Source: [Mycobacterium] stephanolepidis
GTDB taxonomy: Bacteria > Actinomycetota > Actinomycetes > Mycobacteriales > Mycobacteriaceae
Assembly (NCBI RefSeq): GCF_002356335.1
Contig: NZ_AP018165.1
Coordinates: 310,001-374,000 of the forward strand
DNA length: 64,000 bases
Direction: 5' to 3'
The first letter of the stretch is position 1. The number at the start of each line of letters is the position of its first letter. Positions 57,846 to 64,000 of this stretch are shown one piece after another. Made by a program: the position numbers and the translations under genes. The notes beneath the pieces are model-generated. The model was not told the origin of the DNA and did not search any database. It saw only the letters and a list, made by a program, of their open reading frames with translations.

Positions 57846-58562
57846 ATGAGGTCACTTGGACGGCATATGCGGTACGGATCGCCGGTCCTGATCGCACTGT
57901 TTGGCCTCGTCGTGGGCACGATTCCGGCTGGTGCGGCTCCTGCCGCCGGAGCCGATGACAAGGTGCCCATGGGCGGCGGATCTGGGCTCATCATCAACGG
58001 TGACACCCTCTGCACGCTGACGACGATCGGCCACGACAACAAGGGCAATCTGGTGGGCTTCACCTCTGCTCACTGTGGTGGTGCGGGTTCTCAGGTGGCC
58101 TCCGAGGACTTTCCCAAGAAGGGTGTGGTCGGAAAGTTCGTCAACGGTAACGAGCAATACGACTACGCCACCATCCAGTTCGATCCCGAAAAGGTGCAGC
58201 CGGTATCCACCTACAAGGGGTTCGCCATCACCGGAATCGGACCGGATCCGCAGCCCGGCGACATCGCGTGCAAGCTGGGCCGCACCACCGGTAACTCGTG
58301 CGGCGTGACCTTTGGTGCCGGAGCCGAGCCCGGCACCTTCATCAACCAGGTCTGCGGACAACCCGGGGACTCGGGTGCGCCGGTCACCGTAAACGGACAG
58401 CTGGTGGGGATGATCCACGGCGCCGCCACCAAGCTGCCGGTGTGCGTCATCAAATACATCCCGTTGCACACGCCGACCACCACATACTCGATCAACACCG
58501 TGCTGGCCGATATCAACGCCAAGAACCGCACCGCCGGAGTCGGTTTCACCCCGGTCGGCTAG
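57846..58562 (+). CDS. Secreted trypsin-like serine protease
   Basis: A 238-residue exported S1-family protease. Signal peptide about 1-33 (PVLIALFGLVVGTIPAGAAP), then the mature domain with H76 (FTSAHCGG), D107 (YDYATIQF) and S176 (QPGDSGAPV). Six cysteines (including C56-C77 and C152-C170 pairs by position) imply disulfides. Counterpart of M. tuberculosis Rv3668c. TAGAAT at 57782-57787 may be a -10. Faces acs convergently. Confidence 0.87.
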   Translation: MRSLGRHMRYGSPVLIALFGLVVGTIPAGAAPAAGADDKVPMGGGSGLIINGDTLCTLTTIGHDNKGNLVGFTSAHCGGAGSQVASEDFPKKGVVGKFVNGNEQYDYATIQFDPEKVQPVSTYKGFAITGIGPDPQPGDIACKLGRTTGNSCGVTFGAGAEPGTFINQVCGQPGDSGAPVTVNGQLVGMIHGAATKLPVCVIKYIPLHTPTTTYSINTVLADINAKNRTAGVGFTPVG

Positions 58563-58571
58563 CTCGCGGTC

Positions 58572-60518
58572 CTACTTACTGGCTCTGATCGCCTCGAAGA
58601 CGCTCGGGTCGACCAGTGTCGAGGTGTCGCCCAACTCGCGTCCCTCGGCCACATCACGCAGCAGCCGCCGCATGATCTTGCCGCTGCGGGTCTTGGGCAG
58701 CTCGGGCACCACGTGAATCTCGCGCGGCTTGGCGATGGGCGAGATCTCCTTGGACACCTGAGCTTTCAGGTGTGAGACGAGCTCGTCGCCCTCGACGGTG
58801 TGGCTAGCCTTGAGAATCACGAACGCCACGATGGCCTGCCCCGTCGTCTCGTCGGAGGCGCCGACGACGGCGGCCTCGGCGACACCATCATGTCCGACGA
58901 GCGCGGATTCCACCTCGGCGGTGGAGATTCGGTGGCCGGAGATGTTCATGACGTCGTCGATGCGACCCAACACCCAGATGGCGCCGTCGCTGTCATAGCG
59001 TGCGCCGTCTCCGGCGAAGTACCAGCCCTTCTCGGCATAACGGGACCAGTAGGTCTCCTTGAACCGCTCGGGGTCGCCCCAGATACCGCGCAGCATGGAC
59101 GGCCACGGTTGATCGAGCACCAGGTATCCGGTGACCGGTTCATCGCCGCTGGCCGGCTCCAACCGATTCCCGTCGTCATCAACGATTTTCGCGGAGATAC
59201 CGGGTAGTGCGCGCATCGCCGAGCCCGGCTTGGTGTCGGTGACGCCGGGCAGCGGGGAGATCATCGCCGAGCCGGTTTCGGTCTGCCACCAGGTGTCGAC
59301 GATGGGGGTGCGGTTGCCGCCGATGACCTCGCGGTACCAGCGCCATGCTTCCGGGTTGATCGGCTCGCCGACGCTGCCGAGTAGTCGCAGGCTGGATAGA
59401 TCGTGTGCGAACGGGATCTCGCGTCCCCACTTCATGAACGTACGCACCAGCGTGGGAGCGATGTAATAGATTGTGACACCGTACTTTTCGATGATCTCGA
59501 AATGCCGGTGCTCGTTCGGCGAGGTGGGTGTGCCCTCGTAGAGCACCTGGGTGGCGCCGTTGGACAGTGGGCCGTAGACGATGTAGGTGTGACCGGTGAC
59601 CCAGCCGATATCGGCTGTGCACCAATACACGTCGGTGTCGGGCTTGAGGTCGAAGATGTTGAAGTGCGTGTACGACGTCTGCGTCAGGAAGCCACCGGAG
59701 GTGTGCACGATGCCCTTGGGTTTTCCGGTCGTTCCCGAGGTGTACAGCAGGAACAGCGGATGCTCGGAATCAAAGGATTCGGGCGTGTGGGTAGTGTCGG
59801 CGTGAGCGACCGTCTCGTGCCACCACAGGTCGCGTTCCTGCGTCCAGTCGACTGGAATCTCGGTGCGGCGCACCACCAGAACATGTTCGACGGAACTCGG
59901 CTCGCCGCCCAGCGCTTCGTCCACGGCGGCCTTCAGTGGGGCTGCGGTGCCGCGGCGCCATTGGCCGTCGGAGGTGATGACCAGCTTGGCCTCGGCGTCG
60001 TCGATGCGCGCCCGCAGCGCCGCGGCGGAGAATCCCGCGAACACCACCGAATGCATCAGCCCCAGCCGCGCACATGCCAGCATCGCCACGATCGCCTCGG
60101 GCAGCATGGGCATGTAGATAGCAACCCGGTCGCCGGAAACCAGGCCGAGCTCGGTCAGATAGTTGGCCGCCTGGCTGACCTGAGCAAGCAGCTCGGCGTA
60201 AGTGATGGTGCGGGTATCGCCGGGCTCGCCCTCCCAGTGGATGGCGACGCGATCACCATTGCCGGCCTCCACATGCCGATCGACGCAGTTGTAGGCGACA
60301 TTGAGCTTCCCGCCGACGAACCACTTCGCGAATGGCGCATCGGACCAGTCGAGTACGTCGCCGAATGGCTCGCTCCAGTGCAGACGGCCGGCCTGCTGTG
60401 CCCAGAACCCGAGCCGATCTTCCTCGGCCGCCTGATAGAGGTCGGCGGTCGCGTTCGCTGTCGCCACGAACTCCGGCGACGGCGGGTAGCGATCCGGTTC
60501 GGTGCTGATTTCGGTCAT
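58572..60518 (-). CDS. acs: Acetyl-CoA synthetase
   Basis: A 648-residue AMP-forming acyl-CoA synthetase of the Acs type: YTSGTTGKPKGIVHTSGG (ATP loop), DIGWVTGHTYIVYGPLSNGA, TWWQTETG, and PKTRSGKIMRR with the lysine that is reversibly acetylated in other bacteria. ATG at 60518 is chosen because the 41 upstream residues are not conserved and overlap the dppA leader. Crp and acetylation control acs in related species; that is inference here. Confidence 0.95.
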   Translation of the reverse strand: MTEISTEPDRYPPSPEFVATANATADLYQAAEEDRLGFWAQQAGRLHWSEPFGDVLDWSDAPFAKWFVGGKLNVAYNCVDRHVEAGNGDRVAIHWEGEPGDTRTITYAELLAQVSQAANYLTELGLVSGDRVAIYMPMLPEAIVAMLACARLGLMHSVVFAGFSAAALRARIDDAEAKLVITSDGQWRRGTAAPLKAAVDEALGGEPSSVEHVLVVRRTEIPVDWTQERDLWWHETVAHADTTHTPESFDSEHPLFLLYTSGTTGKPKGIVHTSGGFLTQTSYTHFNIFDLKPDTDVYWCTADIGWVTGHTYIVYGPLSNGATQVLYEGTPTSPNEHRHFEIIEKYGVTIYYIAPTLVRTFMKWGREIPFAHDLSSLRLLGSVGEPINPEAWRWYREVIGGNRTPIVDTWWQTETGSAMISPLPGVTDTKPGSAMRALPGISAKIVDDDGNRLEPASGDEPVTGYLVLDQPWPSMLRGIWGDPERFKETYWSRYAEKGWYFAGDGARYDSDGAIWVLGRIDDVMNISGHRISTAEVESALVGHDGVAEAAVVGASDETTGQAIVAFVILKASHTVEGDELVSHLKAQVSKEISPIAKPREIHVVPELPKTRSGKIMRRLLRDVAEGRELGDTSTLVDPSVFEAIRASK

Positions 60519-60702
60519 CTGATCTGGCCTTTCTGCCCTAGACAGGTCCGCCCGAAAGCCTAGTGGGCGGCCTGGGTTACCGAGAAGTAATTGAGGTCGT
60601 CGTTCAGATCCGGGCGTGGCGGTGTGTCGATGGAGAGACATCGGCGTGTTACCCGCCTATGGTTCGTCCTACCTATTTCAGCTACCGAAGGGCAGGGTGA
60701 GG

Positions 60703-62322
60703 ATGCGGTTTCGCCGACTGGCCGTCGCGTTGCTCGTCGGCATTGCCGCGCTCCTGCCCGCCGGGTGTGGTGACCTGGTGACTCCGGCACCCCCGGGGTA
60801 CTTCAGCATGTACATCACCGAACCCGAGCACACGTTGGTCCCGGGAAACACCACCGAGAATCAAGGTGGTCGGATCTTGCGCTCGCTATTTACCGCGCTG
60901 GTCGAGTTCAACAACGACACCGCGGAAGTGGAATACACCGGCGTGGCCGAATCGATCACCAGCCACGACAACGTCAATTGGACGATCAAGCTCAAGCCGG
61001 GATGGACGTTCCATAACGGCGAGCCGGTGACCGCCCAGTCCTACGTGGATGCCTGGAACTACACCGCCTTGAGCACCAATGCCCAGGGCTCCTCGAGTTT
61101 CCTTGCCAATGTCGACGGGTTCGGTGATCTCCAGGGAGATCCGAAGAACAAGATCCCACCGCGTGCCACCCAGATGCGCGGACTGCACGTCGTGGATGAC
61201 GTGACATTCACCGTCCGGCTCAACACCCCGTTCGCCATCTACCCGATGACCTTGGGATACACCGCGTTCCTGCCGCTGCCCAAGGCCTTTTATCGGGATC
61301 CGGCCAAGTTCGGTGTGCACCCCATCGGCAACGGCCCCTTCAAGGCCGACGGCGACTGGGTGCGCGGTATCGGGTTCACGCTGAGCCGTTACGACCAGTA
61401 CGCCGGCCCGAAGAAGGCCAAATCCAAGGGTTTGATCTGGCGGGTGTACACCGAGGGCCTGACCGCGTACACCGATATGCAGGCCGGTGCCCTCGACATT
61501 CAACTCGATCTGCCCGACTCCGCCTACGAGAACGCCAGGGCCGAATTCGGATCGGCCTTCCTGGAGCGGCCCCGCCCGGATATCACCTCGCTGGGCTTCC
61601 CGATGTACGACCCGCGTTACAAGGATGTACGTGTGCGTCAGGCGATTTCGATGGCCATCGACCGTGAGGCGATCACCCAGGTAATCTTCTCCGGCACCCG
61701 CACTCCTGCCACGTCGTACGCGTCGGCGGTGGTCTACGGGTACCGCAAGGGGGCGTGCGGAAAGCTGTGCGAGCTGCACGTCGATGAGGCCAACAAACTG
61801 CTCGATGACGCCCACTTCGACCGGAGCAAGCCCATTGAGCTGTGGTACAGCTCATCGAGCACCGGCGCACTGTCGTGGGTGCAGGCCATCGGAAACCAGC
61901 TGCAGTCGAACCTGAAAGTGCCCTACATCCTCAAGAGTCTGCCGTGGTCGCAGTTCCTGCCGTTGCAGGACAGCAAGGGGATGACGGGACCGTTCCGCTC
62001 CGGTTGGGTGATGGACTACCCATCGATCTACAACTTCCTGGAGTCGTTGTACGGCACGGTGGCGCTGCCACCGGCGGGCTCCAATTACGTGTTCTATAGC
62101 AATCCGGCATTCGACGAGCTGTTGCGGCAGGGGAACAACCAACCGACTGTGGAACTGGCCACCAAGGCGTATCAGAAGGCAGAAGACCTGTTGTTCAAGG
62201 ACCTTCCGGCCGCGCCGTTGTTCTATGAGGTCAATCAGGCGGTGCATTCCAAGCGGGTGAGCAACGTCAAGATCAGTATCCAGGACTGCATCGAGTACGC
62301 CGATGTGGAGGTCGTGCAGTGA
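60703..62322 (+). CDS. dppA: Peptide ABC transporter substrate-binding lipoprotein
   Basis: A 539-residue family 5 solute-binding protein. Signal with lipobox LLPAGC (Cys22), then the SBP5 domain: NNDTAEVEYTGVAESI, TFHNGEPVTAQSYVDAWNY, RQAISMAIDREAI. Corresponds to M. tuberculosis DppA, which with DppBCD imports peptides and has been tied to haem uptake. GAGG lies just upstream of ATG 60703. The stop overlaps dppB (GTGA). Confidence 0.92.
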   Translation: MRFRRLAVALLVGIAALLPAGCGDLVTPAPPGYFSMYITEPEHTLVPGNTTENQGGRILRSLFTALVEFNNDTAEVEYTGVAESITSHDNVNWTIKLKPGWTFHNGEPVTAQSYVDAWNYTALSTNAQGSSSFLANVDGFGDLQGDPKNKIPPRATQMRGLHVVDDVTFTVRLNTPFAIYPMTLGYTAFLPLPKAFYRDPAKFGVHPIGNGPFKADGDWVRGIGFTLSRYDQYAGPKKAKSKGLIWRVYTEGLTAYTDMQAGALDIQLDLPDSAYENARAEFGSAFLERPRPDITSLGFPMYDPRYKDVRVRQAISMAIDREAITQVIFSGTRTPATSYASAVVYGYRKGACGKLCELHVDEANKLLDDAHFDRSKPIELWYSSSSTGALSWVQAIGNQLQSNLKVPYILKSLPWSQFLPLQDSKGMTGPFRSGWVMDYPSIYNFLESLYGTVALPPAGSNYVFYSNPAFDELLRQGNNQPTVELATKAYQKAEDLLFKDLPAAPLFYEVNQAVHSKRVSNVKISIQDCIEYADVEVVQ

Positions 62323-63371
62323 CGGGACGCAAGTGGCCACGATCGCTGATCAACGAAAGGGTTGATAGTCGGGGAGTGGAGCGTGCACTCCCGGTTCCGT
62401 GGCTCGATGATGTGCTGGACGTTCGGCGGCTTTGGCAAAACGCGGGCCTGTTCCGGTACGTCGTGAAGCGGCTGCTGCTGGCCATACCGGTCCTCATCGG
62501 CACCTCCCTGCTCATCTACTCCCTGGTGTACGCGCTGCCGGGTGACCCCATTCGGGCGCTGGCGGGCGACCGCCCGTTCACCCCCGAGGTCATGGCTCAA
62601 CTGAGGGAGCGCTTTCACCTCAATGATCCGTTCCTGGTGCGCTACGGCAAGTACATCGTGGGCTTCCTGCACGGTGACTTCGGTACGGATTTTCAGGAAC
62701 GCCCTGTTGCGCAAACTGTTTCACAGCGCCTGCCGGTGACGTTGAGGCTCACAGTGGTGGCCGTGGTATTCGAGACGATCATCGGCATCACCGCCGGAGT
62801 GCTGTGTGCGGTGCGCCGTGGATCGTTCTACGACAATCTGGTTCTGGTCACGACGACGCTGCTGGTATCGATGCCCGTGTTCGTGCTGGGCTTCCTGGCG
62901 CAGTATCTGTTCGGCTTCAAGCTCGGCTGGTTCCCGATCGCCGGAATCCGCGACGGCTGGTACAGCTTCCTGTTGCCGGGGCTGGTGCTGGCCTCATTGT
63001 CCATGGCCTATGTGGCTCGGCTCACCCGAACCTCGATGTTAGAGACCATGGATGCCGACTTTGTTCGGACCGCCCGCGCCAAGGGCATCTCCGAATCGCG
63101 CATTCTTTTGCGGCACACGCTGCGTAACAGCCTGATTCCCGTCGTCACGTTCATCGGTGCCGACGTGGGTGCGCTGTTGGCGGGTGCTGTCGTCACCGAG
63201 TCGGTGTTCAACATCCCTGGACTGGGGAGGGCTACATTCGATGCGGTGCGCAACCAGGAGGGCGCCGTCGTGGTGAGCATCCTGACGCTGATCGTCTTCT
63301 TCTACATCTTCTTCAATCTCGTCGTTGACATCTTGTATGCGCTGCTGGATCCGAGGATTCGCTATGAGTGA
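62319..63371 (+). CDS. dppB: Dipeptide ABC transporter permease DppB
   Basis: A 350-residue BPD-type permease with six TM helices, first FRYVVKRLLLAIPVLIGTSL, and the EAA-like loop ARAKGISESRILLRHTLRNS. The first 45 residues before the first helix are unusual for DppB and may not be translated, as an internal GTG (VVKRLL) exists; the overlap with dppA supports the GTG at 62319. Overlaps dppC by 8 bp. Confidence 0.92.
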   Translation: MTGRKWPRSLINERVDSRGVERALPVPWLDDVLDVRRLWQNAGLFRYVVKRLLLAIPVLIGTSLLIYSLVYALPGDPIRALAGDRPFTPEVMAQLRERFHLNDPFLVRYGKYIVGFLHGDFGTDFQERPVAQTVSQRLPVTLRLTVVAVVFETIIGITAGVLCAVRRGSFYDNLVLVTTTLLVSMPVFVLGFLAQYLFGFKLGWFPIAGIRDGWYSFLLPGLVLASLSMAYVARLTRTSMLETMDADFVRTARAKGISESRILLRHTLRNSLIPVVTFIGADVGALLAGAVVTESVFNIPGLGRATFDAVRNQEGAVVVSILTLIVFFYIFFNLVVDILYALLDPRIRYE

Positions 63372-64000
63372 CCCCATACATGCCCCCGGCCCGGTCTCGG
63401 GCCCCGATGCCACCGCAGAATCGTTGGTGGAGCAGGCGGATCTCTGGGGGAACGCCTGGAAGTACCTGCGGCGCAGTGGATTCTTCATCACCGGGTCGAT
63501 CCTGCTGACGATTCTGGTCCTGATGGCGTTGGCCCCGCAGTTGTTCACCTTCGGGAAGGACCCTCGCGACTGCGACCTCTATCAGGCGCGCAAGGGGATC
63601 AGCGCGGCGCATTGGCTCGGTACAGACCTACAAGGATGTGACTACTACGCCAACGTGGTCTATGGGGCGCGGGTGTCGCTGACGATCGGCCTGATCGCGA
63701 TGGTGGGCGTGTTGATCATCGGTGTCCTCGTCGGGGCGCTGGCGGGGTACTTCGGAGGTTTCGCCGACTCCATGCTGTCTCGGTTGACCGATGTTTTCTA
63801 CGGTATTCCAACGATTTTAGGTGGCATGATCCTGCTGTCCGTCGTCGGTCATCGGACGGTGTGGAGCGTGGCGGGCGCGCTGATCGTGTTCGGCTGGATG
63901 ACCTCGATGCGGCTGGTGCGATCCAGTGTGATGACCATCAAACAGAGCGACTACGTCCAGGCCGCCATCGCGCTGGGAGCACCGACATGGCGAATCCTGC
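63364..64000 (+). CDS. dppC: Dipeptide ABC transporter permease DppC (partial)
   Basis: The first 212 codons of a DppC-type permease, cut by the window end. N-terminal cytoplasmic stretch, first TM SGFFITGSILLTILVLMALA, the HWLGTDLQGCDYYANVVYGA block typical of OppC/DppC, and the beginning of the EAA loop (YVQAAIALGAPTWRIL). An ATPase gene (dppD) is expected just beyond. Confidence 0.92.
   Translation, partial: MSDPIHAPGPVSGPDATAESLVEQADLWGNAWKYLRRSGFFITGSILLTILVLMALAPQLFTFGKDPRDCDLYQARKGISAAHWLGTDLQGCDYYANVVYGARVSLTIGLIAMVGVLIIGVLVGALAGYFGGFADSMLSRLTDVFYGIPTILGGMILLSVVGHRTVWSVAGALIVFGWMTSMRLVRSSVMTIKQSDYVQAAIALGAPTWRIL

Noticed and set aside
59403..60563. 386-residue frame antisense to acs
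   Set aside because: Antisense shadow of a highly conserved gene.

Overview
The window is a high-GC, gene-dense stretch of a mycobacterial chromosome. I infer a rapid grower, most plausibly of the Mycobacteroides abscessus/chelonae group; no species call is possible by eye. The basis is gene content: an egtA-egtB-egtC-egtD-egtE ergothioneine cluster, whiB4, ponA2, a paired Get3-like ATPase locus, crp, nth, the acid-resistance protease marP, ephE, acs and the start of a dpp operon. Their order matches, as I recall it, the M. tuberculosis interval running from about Rv3704c (egtA) to about Rv3664c (dppC), with extra genes inserted. No insertion sequence, prophage, CRISPR array or rRNA is visible. 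Starts often overlap the preceding stop (ATGA, GTGA or TAATG), so many genes are translationally coupled.

Layout. 1-1.4 kb: two tandem secreted PknH-sensor-like proteins. 1.4-5.6 kb: a minus-strand aminosugar operon (sugar-porter MFS, GlcNAc kinase, SIS-type deaminase, shortened NagA). 5.6-7.7 kb: an F420-type oxidoreductase, a SnoaL/NTF2-fold protein and an SDR with a candidate operator. 7.8-13.0 kb: egtABCDE. 13.2-17.3 kb: an accessory patch with a tandem-repeat small protein, a DUF5995 protein, a broken GCS2-family ligase gene, and an EspC/WXG-like pair ending in a cell-wall-hydrolase-like domain. 17.3-21.1 kb: TetR regulator, thiolase, MaoC hydratase and SDR, a beta-oxidation module with two palindromes upstream and a strong terminator downstream. 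21.2-23.5 kb: glpF-glpK.

23.5-33.2 kb: a PadR regulator, an antiporter, an RDD protein and SpoIIM, followed by the minus-strand membrane operon of a poly-Pro/Tyr membrane protein, DUF4129, DUF4350, MoxR and DUF58. 33.2-41.3 kb: a mixed region with a methyltransferase behind a perfect palindrome, a 13E12-type HNH protein, an AlkA-like glycosylase, an acyltransferase, an SGNH hydrolase, a lipoprotein, a GNAT enzyme and small secreted or membrane proteins. 41.5 kb: tRNA-Pro(CGG). 41.7-46.2 kb: cds1-like PLP enzyme, metallophosphoesterase, ponA2. 46.5-49.0 kb: whiB4 and the Get3-like ATPase pair. 49.1-52.5 kb: DUF4177, RidA, metallo-beta-lactamase-fold hydrolase, a DMT transporter, crp and a small membrane protein. 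52.7-57.6 kb: nth, TlpA-like, NUDIX, marP, ephE and a holin-III-like membrane protein. 57.8-64.0 kb: a secreted trypsin-like protease, acs and dppA-dppB-dppC (dppC is cut by the window end).

Common themes are redox and sulfur balance (ergothioneine, WhiB4, Cds1, thioredoxin-like, Crp), envelope maintenance (PonA2, MarP, the MoxR operon, the T7SS-like hydrolase) and uptake of carbon and peptides (aminosugar, glycerol, acetate, dipeptide). The least expected items are the internally deleted GCS2 gene, the NagA reduced to its barrel, the small protein of two near-identical repeats, the WXG-hydrolase pair, and two copies of one long palindrome lying between convergent genes.
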